64,000 nt of DNA from Terriglobales bacterium (GCA_025934735.1 JAICWP010000012.1:1-64000), one strand, 5' to 3'; counted from the first letter of the stretch, positions 53,542 through 63,403 are shown. Program-made: numbers and translations. The notes: generated from the sequence alone by a model not told the origin.

Positions 53542-54852
53542 GGTTTTTAGCCAGGCATCCAGTTCGGCGAGTGCGCACCCACACTGGAGGCGGTGCCGCT
53601 CAGCCCGGTCGCGCACCTTACGCTCGAGCGGCGGCAACAGGTCAAACGTGATGTTCGCGGGCTGAAAGTTCTTTGCGGCGGCGTGGGTGACGTAATGTAC
53701 GAGCGAGCCCAGCGCCGTCGCTCGCGGCGCCGCCACCGGCTCCAAACCCGCGGCCAGCGCGGCCGCGTGCATCCCCGCCATCAGGCCCGCGGCGATGGAC
53801 TCCACGTATCCCTCCACCCCGCAAATCTGCCCGGCAAAGAAAATGTTCGGCTGCGACTTGAGTTGCAGGCACTCGTTCAAAAGTGTGGGCCCATTGATGT
53901 AGGTATTGCGGTGGATCTGCCCGTAGCGCAGGAAACGAGCATTCTCCAGCCCGGGAATCAGCCGCAGCACTCGCGCCTGCTCGCCGAACTTCAAATGGTT
54001 CTGGAAACCGACCAGATTGTAAGAATCGGCGCGCAGATTCTCCTGCCGCAATTGCACCACCGCATAGGGCTGCTTACCGGTGCGCGGGTCGCGCAGACCC
54101 ACCGGCTTCATCGGCCCAAAGCGCAGGGTGTCGCGCCCGCGCCGCGCAATTTCCTCAATGGGCAGGCAGGCTTCGAAATAATTCAGCCGCTCCCAGTCGC
54201 GGGCCTCCACCGCTTCCGCCGCCACTAACGCGCCGTAGAACCGGCCGTATTCCTCTTCTGACATGGGGCAGTTGATGTAGTCGGCTGTTCCTTTATCATA
54301 ACGAGCTGCCTTGTACACCCGGCTCATGTCAATGGAGTCGGCTTCCACAATGGGGCTGATGGAATCGTAGAAGAAGAGCTGGGTGCCCCCGATCAGGCGC
54401 GTAATCTCATGACTGAGCGCGTCAGACGTGAGCGGGCCGGTGGCGATGATGGTGATCCCCTCATCTTCGATGTGCGTGACTTCCTCCCGGCGCACGCGGA
54501 TCAGCGGCTGGCGCGAGATGGCCTCCGTCACGGCTGCGGAAAAGGCGGTGCGGTCCACCGCCAGCGCATGGCCGGCGGGCACGGCGCACTGCCGGGCCAG
54601 TTCCATGAGCAGCGAACCTGCCCGGCGCATCTCTTCTTTCAGCAGCCAGGGCGCGGTGTTCTCGGTATCGGACTTGAGAGAGTTGGAGCACACCAGTTCG
54701 GCGAAGTCCGCGGTCTGGTGCGTCGGAGTGGAGCGCGCCGGGCGCATCTCATAGAGCTCAACCGGCACGCCGCGACGCGCCAGCTGCCAGGCCGCTTCCG
54801 AGCCTGCGAGTCCTGCGCCGATGATGAGAACGGGGAACACTCTGGTAAGCAC
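53539..54852 (-). CDS. trmFO: Folate-dependent tRNA m5U54 methyltransferase TrmFO
   Basis: A 437-residue FAD enzyme that makes ribothymidine at tRNA position 54 using methylene-THF. Motifs: IIGAGLAGSEAAWQLARRG (FAD), YEMRPARSTPTHQTADFAEL, CSNSLKSD and the C-terminal GGVEGYVESIAAGLMAG-like stretch (VEGYVESIAAGLMAG). It is present in organisms that use TrmFO instead of TrmA. Its stop codon lies in a dispersed repeat end. Confidence 0.96.
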   Translation of the reverse strand: MLTRVFPVLIIGAGLAGSEAAWQLARRGVPVELYEMRPARSTPTHQTADFAELVCSNSLKSDTENTAPWLLKEEMRRAGSLLMELARQCAVPAGHALAVDRTAFSAAVTEAISRQPLIRVRREEVTHIEDEGITIIATGPLTSDALSHEITRLIGGTQLFFYDSISPIVEADSIDMSRVYKAARYDKGTADYINCPMSEEEYGRFYGALVAAEAVEARDWERLNYFEACLPIEEIARRGRDTLRFGPMKPVGLRDPRTGKQPYAVVQLRQENLRADSYNLVGFQNHLKFGEQARVLRLIPGLENARFLRYGQIHRNTYINGPTLLNECLQLKSQPNIFFAGQICGVEGYVESIAAGLMAGMHAAALAAGLEPVAAPRATALGSLVHYVTHAAAKNFQPANITFDLLPPLERKVRDRAERHRLQCGCALAELDAWLKT

Positions 54853-54995
54853 CAGGTTAAAGCTCTTGGCTCTTACAAAAGCTAGCCGACGGAAGGCCGA
54901 CTAGCTCAGCGAGCCAACGTTAACAGCCGAAGCCAACCATCCATCAGCCAACGACTGTTATTATACGGACTGCTTTTTACGAGGAGCCCGCCCGC

Positions 54996-55523
54996 ATGGC
55001 CCGAATTGCTCTCATCGATCCCCAGGCCGCCGGCCCGGAAGTAAAAGAAATCTACGACCAGACACTCAAGGGCAAGCCCGGCAACGTGCAAAAGGCGATC
55101 GCCCATCGTCCTCAGGTTTTAAAAGCTTTTCTGCCTTTTTATGCCAGCGTGGGCAAGTCCCTGGACCGCCGCCTCTACGAGATGGTGTACATCCGCGTCT
55201 CCATGATCAACCGATGCCATTATTGAATGCAGCATCACCTCGCTTCGTCGAAGCGAGCCGGTCTGACGGAAGAGGACTGGAAGGCGCTGAAGAATCCCGG
55301 CGCCGCCGAGTTCGGCGGCCAGACTAAAGCCGCTCTGGTCTTTGCCGAGAAGCTGACGCGCACGCCGTGGGAGATCAAAGACGAAGACATCGCCGCCCTG
55401 AAGCAGTATTTTTCCGATGAGCAGATCGTGGACCTTGACCTGCTCGTCGGCCTGGCTAACCTGACCAACCGCTTTACCGACCCGCTGGGATTGGAGTTGG
55501 AGTTTGCGGCAGAAAAAATCTGA
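54996..55523 (+). CDS. AhpD/carboxymuconolactone-decarboxylase-like protein, probable selenoprotein (Sec77)
   Basis: The gene is read through an in-frame TGA (55224-55226) to give 175 residues. The family motif around the TGA is INRCHY-U-MQHH, i.e. Cys74-His-Tyr-Sec77, where other AhpD/CMD members have CxxC. Downstream residues are strongly family-like (EDWKALKNPGAAEFGGQTKA, VDLDLLVGLANLTNRFTDPL). A hairpin with a G at the loop start follows the TGA by 12 bases. The convergent neighbour is selB, the Sec-specific elongation factor. GAGGAG stands before the ATG. Such proteins reduce peroxides or disulfides in the cytoplasm. If it is not Sec, it would be a truncated 76-residue pseudogene. Confidence 0.8.
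55239..55257 (+). promoter_or_regulatory. SECIS-like hairpin for Sec insertion
   Basis: A perfect 8-bp stem (CTCGCTTC / GAAGCGAG) closed by a GTC loop begins 12 bases after the in-frame TGA. The first loop base is G, as in bacterial SECIS consensus. The TGA-to-loop distance is 20 bases, within the usual range. Confidence 0.75.
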
Positions 55524-55529
55524 ACTTCT

Positions 55530-55587
55530 TTTCCACGGATCCGCGCCGATAACACGGATCAGAAAGCGTCATCCGTGTCGATCCGGG
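55530..55587. repeat. ACACGGAT inverted repeat between the CMD gene and selB
   Basis: ACACGGAT and ATCCGTGT form a stem around 10 bases, with flanking CACGGATCCG and CGATCCGG. This is a common dispersed-repeat word; it may also act as a terminator for either convergent gene. Confidence 0.6.
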
Positions 55588-55597
55588 GCCAATGAAG

Positions 55598-57490
55598 TTA
55601 AAGAATTTCGCGCTGATCGCCCACTCGGCGGGTGATGCGTTCCCGGTCCAGATACTCCAGCAGAGGAATGGCGTACTTCCGGCTCACGCCGGTCAAGTCC
55701 TTGAATTCCGCCACGCCGATTTTGGCCGCCTGCGTTTTATGGGAACTGACGCGCTGGCGCAAATCCTCCAGCGCGCTGCGGTGAAACACCAAATCGTCGG
55801 AAATCTTCACCAGCACTTTGTCGCGCAGCAGCAGGGTGACAATCTTCTGGGCCCGCGCTTTGTCCACCCTCAGCCCGGCGAGCACGTCTTTCAGCGCGGG
55901 AACCTTGAGCCCGGCCGAGGCAAAGGCCTGCTCAATGATGCGCTTGGATTCCGCTTCTTCATCCTTGAGCACCATCGTGCGGCCGCCGGCACGCACCTGC
56001 TCTCCGGCAACCTCGATCTTCTTTTCCCGAGCCAGCGCATCGGTTACGGCGCTAAACACTTCTGGGCGCAGCCTCAGCTTTTCCCGCAATTCTTCCTTGC
56101 TGATGCCCGCGACCAGCGGGTTGGCGCGATGGAACTCCTCGACGGCTGCCAAGGTCTCGCGTTGCGCCAGGGCAAAGGCCTCCTGCGCCACCAGCACGTC
56201 ACCGAAGCGCAGCAGTTTGCCTTTCAGAGATGCTGCTTCCGCTTCCACACTCGACCGCCGCCAGCCGGTTTCGGCCACCGCATCGCCCAGTGCCAATCCT
56301 GATTGCCCGCAGCGGGCTACACGAGCCGTCAGAATTTCCTGCGGCTTTCCCTGCGACAGCAAAGGCAGCAGCGCTTCCGCTTTCACCTTCGCGCCTTTGC
56401 CCGCTAACGGCGGGGCATCCAGCACCGTTCCGCCCCCAATGGTGACCACCGGCGAAAACTGCCGCAGGATGAAGCGGTCGCCGGGCAACAGCAGCATGGG
56501 CTCCGCCGTGCGCAGTTGGGCGAAGCCCGACTGACCCGGAGCTAGTTGTTTTGCACCGTACAAGACCACTTCGGCGATGGTTTCCGCGGTATAGGCGTGG
56601 AGGTGGACGCGGGCGCGATCTTTCAGCGGGCGCGCCGAAGGCAGCAGCGCCAGGGAAACATCCAGGCGATTGGTGGTGCGAATTGTAGCCGGAGGCGCCA
56701 GCATCATGCCCCGTGCCAGATCGTCCTTGGTTACACCCGCGAGGTTGAGCGCGGTGCGTTGTCCTGCCACGGCCTGCTCCGCTGCCTTCCCATGGACCTG
56801 CACTCCACGCACCCGTACCCGCCGCCGCCCGGGGAAAATTTCCAGCTCTTCTTCTTTGTGAATGGTGCCGGCAAGCAGCGTACCCGTCACTACCGTGCCA
56901 AAGCCCTTCATCACGAACACGCGGTCAACGGGCAGGCGTGCCAGCGCGCTCGCATCCCGTGGCGGCACTGCGGCGGCCGCCTGCGCCAGCGCCCACTTCA
57001 GCTCTTCGACGCCCGCGCCGGTTTTAGAACTGATGGCCAGGATGGGGGCACCCTCCAGAAACGAGCCGCGCAGAAAGTCCTCCACCTCCAGGCGCACCAC
57101 TTCCAGCGTGTCGCGGTCTACGAGATCGGATTTCGTCAGCACCGTTATGCCGCGGCTGATGCCCAGCAGACGGCAAATATCAAAGTGCTCGCGGGTCTGC
57201 GGCTTGATGGACTCGTCGGCGGCGATCACCAGCAGCACCAGGTCAATGCCGCCCACGCCCGCCAGCATGTTGCGCACGAAGCGCTCGTGGCCAGGCACAT
57301 CCACGAAGCCCAGGCGCAGAGCTTCGCCGCCGGAGGCAGGCAGTTCGAGGTGGGCAAAGCCGATATCAATGGTGATGCCGCGGCGCTTTTCTTCTTCCAG
57401 GCGGTCGGGATCCGTGCCAGTCAATGCCTTGACCAGCGCCGACTTGCCGTGATCAATGTGTCCGGCGGTGCCTATGATGACCGACTTCAC
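55598..57490 (-). CDS. selB: Selenocysteine-specific elongation factor SelB
   Basis: A 630-residue translation factor that delivers Sec-tRNA(Sec) to UGA codons with a SECIS element. The GTPase domain has [29 protein letters not shown] and [12 protein letters not shown]; domains 2 and 3 follow ([16 protein letters not shown]). The C-terminal ~250 residues form winged-helix repeats ([38 protein letters not shown]) that bind the SECIS. The start is a GTG at 57490. Its convergent neighbour is a gene with an in-frame TGA, which supports a functional Sec pathway; selA, selD and tRNA-Sec are not in the window. Confidence 0.96.
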   Translation of the reverse strand: MKSVIIGTAGHIDHGKSALVKALTGTDPDRLEEEKRRGITIDIGFAHLELPASGGEALRLGFVDVPGHERFVRNMLAGVGGIDLVLLVIAADESIKPQTREHFDICRLLGISRGITVLTKSDLVDRDTLEVVRLEVEDFLRGSFLEGAPILAISSKTGAGVEELKWALAQAAAAVPPRDASALARLPVDRVFVMKGFGTVVTGTLLAGTIHKEEELEIFPGRRRVRVRGVQVHGKAAEQAVAGQRTALNLAGVTKDDLARGMMLAPPATIRTTNRLDVSLALLPSARPLKDRARVHLHAYTAETIAEVVLYGAKQLAPGQSGFAQLRTAEPMLLLPGDRFILRQFSPVVTIGGGTVLDAPPLAGKGAKVKAEALLPLLSQGKPQEILTARVARCGQSGLALGDAVAETGWRRSSVEAEAASLKGKLLRFGDVLVAQEAFALAQRETLAAVEEFHRANPLVAGISKEELREKLRLRPEVFSAVTDALAREKKIEVAGEQVRAGGRTMVLKDEEAESKRIIEQAFASAGLKVPALKDVLAGLRVDKARAQKIVTLLLRDKVLVKISDDLVFHRSALEDLRQRVSSHKTQAAKIGVAEFKDLTGVSRKYAIPLLEYLDRERITRRVGDQREIL

Positions 57491-57589
57491 GCAGCCATCA
57501 TATAAGCCCCCGCGGCGAAACTCGAATGTTCAACCTGCAGATTATGGTGCTTGAGCCCGGCCCGCGGCTCATGGGATATTAAGCGTGGC

Positions 57590-58018
57590 ATGGGCAACCG
57601 CCTGATTACCGTAGCCAGCTTCCGCGACCTGCCCCAGGCGCTGCTAGCCAAGGGAGCGCTCGATTCCACTGGCATTCCCTGTTTCCTGGCCAACGAGAAC
57701 ATCGTCCGCCTGGATTGGCTGCTGGCCAGCGCCGTGGGCGGCATCCGGCTGCAGGTCCCGGAGGCAGACGCGGCCAAGGCGCTGGAAATCCTCAACGACG
57801 GCATCCCGGCTGTCTTCTTTTCGGAAAAAGGGGAACTCTACGAGCAGCCGCAATGCCCCAGTTGCGATTCGCTCAACATTTCCTACCTGGACCGCAACCG
57901 CTGGGTAACGTTCCTTTCGTGGCTGATGCTGAGCATTCCTCTGCCTTTTCCTAAGGAGTTGCGCTGGGTATGCCAGAAGTGCGGCTATAAGTGGGAAGCG
58001 GAGGAGCCCGCCGCCTGA
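57590..58018 (+). CDS. DUF2007 protein with C-terminal zinc ribbon
   Basis: A 142-residue protein starting MGNRLITVASFRDLPQALLA. The N-terminal ~70 residues are the DUF2007 domain (PEADAAKALEILNDG). A CPSC/CQKC zinc ribbon with an intervening hydrophobic helix (WVTFLSWLMLSIPLPF) ends the protein. Function is unknown; the DUF2007 family is often called a putative signal-transducing protein. Confidence 0.8.
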   Translation: MGNRLITVASFRDLPQALLAKGALDSTGIPCFLANENIVRLDWLLASAVGGIRLQVPEADAAKALEILNDGIPAVFFSEKGELYEQPQCPSCDSLNISYLDRNRWVTFLSWLMLSIPLPFPKELRWVCQKCGYKWEAEEPAA

Positions 58019-58147
58019 CCCCGTTGGGGTGCCCAGGGAACCGCTGGTTGACGGCTCCCTGAGCATGTCCCGTAGGATCAGGACATATTACGTTACTTAT
58101 CCTTTTTCGATGCCGATAGACGACAAAGAGGTTTCTCCAAAACGAAC

Positions 58148-58705
58148 TTATGCGGTGCGCACCGCAACAATGTTCGCGCACCCTAAGACCTGCGTAAAGG
58201 TTACGGTCATGAACCCGTTCATGGCGAACTGATTTCCTACATTCCCGCAGAAGCCGATGGTTTCCGCTAGCCCATTTTGTGGCGGCGGCAGCAGAAAAGT
58301 CACCGTGGTCACCAGCGAATTGTTGGTGGAACTAGTCACCTGAACAATACTGACAATCCCGCTGAGCGAAACAAGGCTGGCGGGGAACAGGGATAAGAGG
58401 CTCGAACACCCCTGCCCGGGCGTGAATGTGACCGTGGCAAATGTGTTGGCGACGAATTCGCTAACCACGTTTCCGCAAAAGGTGATGTTCGTTGTGGGAC
58501 TAATTTGTGGGACCTGCGGGATGAAGGTGACAACCGTAACCGCCGAGTTGCTGCCCGGGCTGGTGGCAGCCTGATTGAACTGCACTGTGCTGACGAATCC
58601 GCTGACCGTCGAAGGCGTGGCGTTCAGCGTCGTCGTGCGGGTACGCAGGGGATTGCCGCCACATCCGAGCAGCCCAATGAGAAGCACTGCGCATAAAACT
58701 TTCAT
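58148..58705 (-). CDS. Lipoprotein with two copies of an internal domain
   Basis: A 185-residue lipoprotein: the lipobox LLGCGG gives Cys at residue 15. Two internal copies of a ~65-residue unit follow, each with STVQ/SIVQ, VVTF, a CGN motif (ITFCGNVVSEFVANTF; IGFCGNVGNQFAMNGF) and FTPGQGC / FTQVLGC. Each unit has two Cys that could form a disulfide. The family is unrecognised. It is divergent from purL across a gap with a 6-bp hairpin (GACGGT / ACCGTC). Confidence 0.65.
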   Translation of the reverse strand: MKVLCAVLLIGLLGCGGNPLRTRTTTLNATPSTVSGFVSTVQFNQAATSPGSNSAVTVVTFIPQVPQISPTTNITFCGNVVSEFVANTFATVTFTPGQGCSSLLSLFPASLVSLSGIVSIVQVTSSTNNSLVTTVTFLLPPPQNGLAETIGFCGNVGNQFAMNGFMTVTFTQVLGCANIVAVRTA

Positions 58706-58900
58706 GGGGGCTCCTCAGACGGTAGTAGATCAAAACCGTCTATTGAGGGCGTAGATGCCCGAGGTAGGCCCGGGAAACCGCTTTCTTGGCCCTGATCTGA
58801 GATTTTCCGTGGACGCGCAATTCCCTTTATGTGCAACAGCGCGGAAACACTCCGCCAACCGCCTTCTCCATGAGAAAATAGAAGTTCCGCGAGCCTACAA

Positions 58901-61255
58901 ATGAGCCCTGTCCTCAGCCCTGCTGCCATTACGCCTGAGGTCGTGCGCGAACACGGCCTGAGCCCCGAGGAGTACGAGAAGATCCGCCAGCTCCTGGGCC
59001 GCGAGCCCACCATCACCGAGCTGGGCATATTCAGCGTTATGTGGAGCGAGCATTGCTCCTATAAGTCCTCGCGGGTGCACCTGCGCCGCCTGCCCACCCG
59101 CAGCCGCCACGTGGTGCAGGGGCCGGGCGAGAACGCCGGCATTATTGATATTGGTGATGGCTGGGCCTGCGCCTTCAAAATCGAGTCCCACAACCACCCC
59201 TCCTTCATTGAGCCCTTCCAGGGTGCGGCCACGGGCGTCGGCGGCATACTGCGCGACATTTTCACCATGGGCGCGCGACCGGTGGCGGTGATGGATTCGC
59301 TGCGCTTCGGGCCGATAACAAACCGCACGGGGCAGAGCCCCGTGCCCACACGGTCTGTACCTCCGCAGGCGGAAATTCACAAGAACCACTCCATCCTGGA
59401 GGGAGTGGTCAGCGGCATCGCTTCCTACGGCAACTGTTTTGGCGTTCCCAACCTGGGCGGCGAAACCAAATTTGAGGATTGCTACTCGCGCAACCCGCTG
59501 GTCAATGCCTTTGCCCTGGGCCTGGTGCGCCGCGAAAACATCTACTACGCCAAGGCTTCGGGCGAGGGCAATCCGGTCATCTACGTGGGCGCCAAGACCG
59601 GCCGCGACGGCATCCACGGCGCCACCATGGCCAGCGAGGAGTTCAGCGAGACCTCGGAAGCCAAGCGTCCCAACGTGCAGGTGGGCGATCCGTTCCTGGA
59701 AAAGCTCCTGCTCGAAGCCTGCCTGGAGGCCATGGAAACCGGCGCCGTGGTGGGCATTCAGGACATGGGCGCCGCCGGCCTTACTTGCTCCACATGTGAA
59801 ATGGGCGCTCGCGGCCACGTCGGGCTGGAAATCGAACTGGACCGCGTGCCTCAGCGCGAAACCGGCATGAGCCCCTACGAAATCATGCTCAGCGAGTCGC
59901 AGGAGCGCATGTTGCTGGTGGCCGCCCAGGGCCGCGAGCAGGAAGTGCTGCGCGTCTTCGAAAAATGGGGCCTGGACGCGGTGGTGGTCGGCCGGGTTAT
60001 CAACCAGGACACCATGCGCGTGCTGCAGCACGGCCAGGTGGTAGCCGAAATCCCTAACCCCGCCCTCACGGACGAGGCGCCTGTCTATGCCCGTCTAATG
60101 GAACGCTGGGAGCCGCCGGTGTCCCGGGATATGCCGGAGCACATCCGCCTGGGCGAAGCGGAGGACCTTACCCCCGAGCTCCACCAGTTGCTGGCCAGCC
60201 CCAACATCTGCTCCAAGCGCTGGGTGCACGAGCAGTACGACTCCATGGTGCAGGTGAACACGGTGGAGGGCCCGGGCGGGGGCGATGCTGGCCTCATACG
60301 GGTGAAGGGCACGAAGCGCGCCCTGGCCATGGCGCTGGACGGCAACGGACGCTGGTGCTATTTGGATCCCAAGCTGGGCGCTATGCACGCGGTAGCCGAG
60401 TCAGCGCGCAACGTGGCCTGCAGCGGCGCGACCCCAGTGGCCGCCACCAATTGCCTGAACTTCGGCAATCCTGAGAAGCCGGAGATCATGTGGCAGTTTG
60501 CTCAGGTCATTGACGGCATCACCCGCGCCTGCGAAGAACTGGAAGTCCCCATCACCGGGGGTAACGTCAGCTTCTACAACGAAACTCTGGGCGAAGCCAT
60601 CTATCCCACGCCGGTTTTGGGGGTAGTCGGCATCCTGGAAGATGTGGACCGCGCCGCTTGGCCGCATTTCCGCGAGCCCGGCCGCAGCCTGCTGCTGCTG
60701 CGCGGCTCCGAGCCTGGCGACCTGACCGACGCCCAAGCCGAGTTCGGCTCCTCCGAGTACGCCCAAGAGGTTCTGGGCGAGCTCTGGGGCTTTCCGCCGG
60801 CCTTGGAACTGGAAAAGGAAGCTGCCCTGCAGAAGTGCCTTGCGGAGACCATCCAGGCTGGCGTCGTCGAATCCGCCCATGACGTTTCCGAGGGAGGCCT
60901 GGCCGTCACCGTGGCTGAATGTTGCTTCCGCAACGGAGTAGGAGCCCGCCTGGAACTGGCCGGCAATGAACTGCCTGCCGAGTGCCGCCTGTTCGGTGAA
61001 GACGCCAGCCAGGTGGTCATCTCCTGCGACCAGCAGCAGGTCCGGCGAATCCAACAACTAGCGGAAAAATTCGGGGTCGCGGCCGACCTCATCGGGGCTA
61101 CAATCGCTGGCAATCTGGAGATTATGGTGGACGGCAAAACGGTCGTCTCGGCTCCGGTAACGGAGTTGCGGGAAGCCTGGGCTACCGCTCTGGAGCGCGC
61201 ATTGCATACCGAAACCGAGGAGCGCCTGGTGCCGGCCGTCATCCAGAAGAGCTGA
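58901..61255 (+). CDS. purL: Phosphoribosylformylglycinamidine synthase, small PurL type
   Basis: A 784-residue enzyme of purine synthesis that makes FGAM from FGAR. Motifs: [50 protein letters not shown] and [15 protein letters not shown]. It is the PurQ-dependent type of ~80 kDa. Between SLRFG and [12 protein letters not shown] there is an in-frame insert of about 18 residues ([18 protein letters not shown]), encoded by a copy (59327-59351) of the GC-rich hairpin repeat at 29.3 kb. It is followed by purF. Confidence 0.95.
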   Translation: MSPVLSPAAITPEVVREHGLSPEEYEKIRQLLGREPTITELGIFSVMWSEHCSYKSSRVHLRRLPTRSRHVVQGPGENAGIIDIGDGWACAFKIESHNHPSFIEPFQGAATGVGGILRDIFTMGARPVAVMDSLRFGPITNRTGQSPVPTRSVPPQAEIHKNHSILEGVVSGIASYGNCFGVPNLGGETKFEDCYSRNPLVNAFALGLVRRENIYYAKASGEGNPVIYVGAKTGRDGIHGATMASEEFSETSEAKRPNVQVGDPFLEKLLLEACLEAMETGAVVGIQDMGAAGLTCSTCEMGARGHVGLEIELDRVPQRETGMSPYEIMLSESQERMLLVAAQGREQEVLRVFEKWGLDAVVVGRVINQDTMRVLQHGQVVAEIPNPALTDEAPVYARLMERWEPPVSRDMPEHIRLGEAEDLTPELHQLLASPNICSKRWVHEQYDSMVQVNTVEGPGGGDAGLIRVKGTKRALAMALDGNGRWCYLDPKLGAMHAVAESARNVACSGATPVAATNCLNFGNPEKPEIMWQFAQVIDGITRACEELEVPITGGNVSFYNETLGEAIYPTPVLGVVGILEDVDRAAWPHFREPGRSLLLLRGSEPGDLTDAQAEFGSSEYAQEVLGELWGFPPALELEKEAALQKCLAETIQAGVVESAHDVSEGGLAVTVAECCFRNGVGARLELAGNELPAECRLFGEDASQVVISCDQQQVRRIQQLAEKFGVAADLIGATIAGNLEIMVDGKTVVSAPVTELREAWATALERALHTETEERLVPAVIQKS
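59327..59351 (+). repeat. GC-rich hairpin repeat inserted in frame in purL
   Basis: ACGGGGCAGAGCCCCGTGCC with CACAC following matches the repeat at 29331-29355 with three differences. It is translated as part of an insert between conserved PurL blocks. Confidence 0.8.
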
Positions 61256-61263
61256 CGCGGCCT

Positions 61264-61303
61264 AACCAAAACCGCAGAGGACGCTGCGGACGCGGTGGGA
61301 ATT
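61264..61303. repeat. Single dispersed repeat end downstream of purL
   Basis: AACCAAAACCGCAGAGGACG starts a word identical for 20 bases to the Der linker repeat, then CTGCGGACGCGG. It has no inverted partner nearby. Confidence 0.65.
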
Positions 61304-61391
61304 TAGAAAATTCTTGATTTCTGCAGAAATTCGGTCAGACGGGTTAGTAACTAGCTAGCAGCCAATAGCTCAGAGCCAACAGCCAAATCGC

Positions 61392-62816
61392 ATGCTGGAT
61401 AAATTCAAAGACGAATGTGGCGTCGTCGCCATCTACGCTCATCCTGAAGCGGAGACCCTGGCCTATCTCGGCCTACATGCCCTGCAGCACCGCGGTCAGG
61501 AATCGGCCGGCATCGCGAGCTCCGACGGCGTGAACATCCGCGTTCACAAGGCCATGGGCCTGGTGGCCGACATCTTCACGGAAGAGGTCCTGGCCAAAAT
61601 GCGCGGAACCTTGGCCATCGGCCACACTCGCTACTCCACCGCCGGCGACTCCGTCCTGATGAACGCCCAGCCCATCATGGCGCGCTCCCATAAGGGCAAC
61701 ATCGCGCTGGCCCACAATGGCAACCTGGTCAATGCGCTGGAAATCCGCACTCGGCTGGAGAGCCATGGCTCCATCTTTTCCACCAACAGCGATACCGAGG
61801 TCATCGTGCACCTGATGGCGCAGTCCCGCGAGCACACGCTCCCGGAAGCCATCGCCGACGCCCTGCGCCAAGTGGAAGGCGCTTTTTCGCTGGTCATGGT
61901 GACGCCCGACCGCATCCTGGCCGCCCGCGATCCGCGCGGCTTTCGGCCGCTGGCCATGGGGCGCATTGCCGCCACTGGGTCCGGCCGGCAGGATACTATC
62001 GTTTTCGCTTCCGAGACCTGCGCCTTCGATCTGATCGGCGCCCGTTATGAGCGGGAAGTGAAGCCCGGGGAGCTGGTGGTGGTCGGCCCGGAGGGGGTGT
62101 CCTCGAATTTCTACGCACCTGCCGAGCAGCAGTCCGCGTGCATCTTCGAGCACGTATATTTCTCCCGGCCCGACAGCCTGGTCTTCGGCCGACCCGTGGA
62201 AATCAGTCGCGAACAACTGGGCCGTGCCCTGGCCCGGGAAGCGCCGGCCGATGCTGATATCGTCGTGCCCGTACCCGATTCCGGCGTCAGCGCCGCAATG
62301 GGCTACGCCGCCGAGAGCGGCATCCCCTTCCGCTTCGGCCTGATCCGCAACCATTACGTGGGCCGCACCTTCATTGAACCGCAGCAGCACGTGCGCGACT
62401 TCGGCGTGAAGCTCAAGCTCAACCCCGTACGCAGTGTGCTGCAGGGCAAACGCGTGGTGCTGATTGACGACTCTATCGTGCGCGGCACCACCAGCCGCAA
62501 AATCATGCGCATGATCCGCCAGGCCGGCGCCACCGAAGTGCACATGCGCATCTCCTGCCCGCCCACCATTTCGCCCTGCTTCTACGGCGTGGACACGCCC
62601 TCCAAGCGGCAGCTCATTGCCGCCAACAAATCGGTGGAAGAGATCCGCGAATACATCGGGGCTGACTCGCTGGCTTATCTTTCCGTAGATGGTCTGAAGC
62701 AAGCCTGCGGCGAAGGCGAGAAGACCGGCTACTGCACCGCCTGCTACACCGGCAAGTACCCCACCGACTGGGTGGACGTGGAAGAAATCCAGCCCGCCAG
62801 CGCCAAATCGGATTGA
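61392..62816 (+). CDS. purF: Amidophosphoribosyltransferase
   Basis: A 474-residue enzyme that makes phosphoribosylamine from PRPP and glutamine, the first step of purine synthesis. The N-terminal nucleophile is Cys9 (MLDKFKDECGVVAIY); the preceding eight residues would be a propeptide. The glutaminase domain has LGLHALQHRGQESAGI; the phosphoribosyltransferase domain has VVLIDDSIVRGTTSRKI. C-terminal Cys (KTGYCTACYTG) could bind a [4Fe-4S] cluster as in Bacillus PurF. It follows purL. Confidence 0.97.
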   Translation: MLDKFKDECGVVAIYAHPEAETLAYLGLHALQHRGQESAGIASSDGVNIRVHKAMGLVADIFTEEVLAKMRGTLAIGHTRYSTAGDSVLMNAQPIMARSHKGNIALAHNGNLVNALEIRTRLESHGSIFSTNSDTEVIVHLMAQSREHTLPEAIADALRQVEGAFSLVMVTPDRILAARDPRGFRPLAMGRIAATGSGRQDTIVFASETCAFDLIGARYEREVKPGELVVVGPEGVSSNFYAPAEQQSACIFEHVYFSRPDSLVFGRPVEISREQLGRALAREAPADADIVVPVPDSGVSAAMGYAAESGIPFRFGLIRNHYVGRTFIEPQQHVRDFGVKLKLNPVRSVLQGKRVVLIDDSIVRGTTSRKIMRMIRQAGATEVHMRISCPPTISPCFYGVDTPSKRQLIAANKSVEEIREYIGADSLAYLSVDGLKQACGEGEKTGYCTACYTGKYPTDWVDVEEIQPASAKSD

Positions 62817-62866
62817 CGCCATCACGAGCCAAGCTTAACGATGTCATCCTGAGCGAGGACGGCTTG

Positions 62867-63403
62867 CTACGCCACTCCCGCCACTCGGAACAGCTTCATC
62901 TGCTCTTCGAACTTCACGCCTTCCAATTCGAGCAGCCAGCGCTTGATGGGCAACCCGCCGCCATACCCGCCCAGCGTGCCATCCGAGGCGATCACGCGAT
63001 GGCAGGGCACCACAATAGCCACAGGGTTGTCGTGGTTAGCCATGCCCACGGCACGGAAGCCGCGCGGCTGTCCCACCGCTCGCGCCAGTTCCGCGTAAGT
63101 GCGCGTCTCGCCATAAGGGATCGCGAGCAACGCCTGCCAGCAGCGCCGCTGAAAATCAGTCCCCCGCAGGTCCAGGGCAAAGCTGAACTCGCGCCGCCGC
63201 CCGGCAAAGTACTGTTCCAGCTCGCGCACGTAGTGGCGCATCTTTGCCGGCGACTCTTTCCATGTGGAATCCGCGAAGTGCCTGTTGCCGGGCGGAAACA
63301 CCCCGCGCTCAAACTCAAGCAATGCCAGCCCGCGCTCAGAAGCGGCCAGCAGCAGCGGCCCCGCCGGCGAGGAACCTAGCCGACAGTAATGTATTGGCTC
63401 CAT
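62867..63403 (-). CDS. ogt: Methylated-DNA--protein-cysteine methyltransferase (Ogt/AGT)
   Basis: A 178-residue DNA-repair protein that takes alkyl groups from O6-alkylguanine onto its own Cys. The active site is VVPCHRVIASDGTLGGYGGG. The preceding helix-turn-helix (IPYGETRTYAELARAVGQPR) binds DNA. It lacks the N-terminal Ada-type regulatory domain. Confidence 0.95.
   Translation of the reverse strand: MEPIHYCRLGSSPAGPLLLAASERGLALLEFERGVFPPGNRHFADSTWKESPAKMRHYVRELEQYFAGRRREFSFALDLRGTDFQRRCWQALLAIPYGETRTYAELARAVGQPRGFRAVGMANHDNPVAIVVPCHRVIASDGTLGGYGGGLPIKRWLLELEGVKFEEQMKLFRVAGVA

Noticed and set aside
61473-62825. 450-codon minus-strand frame opposite purF
   Set aside because: purF is clearly conserved on the plus strand; the antisense frame is compositional.
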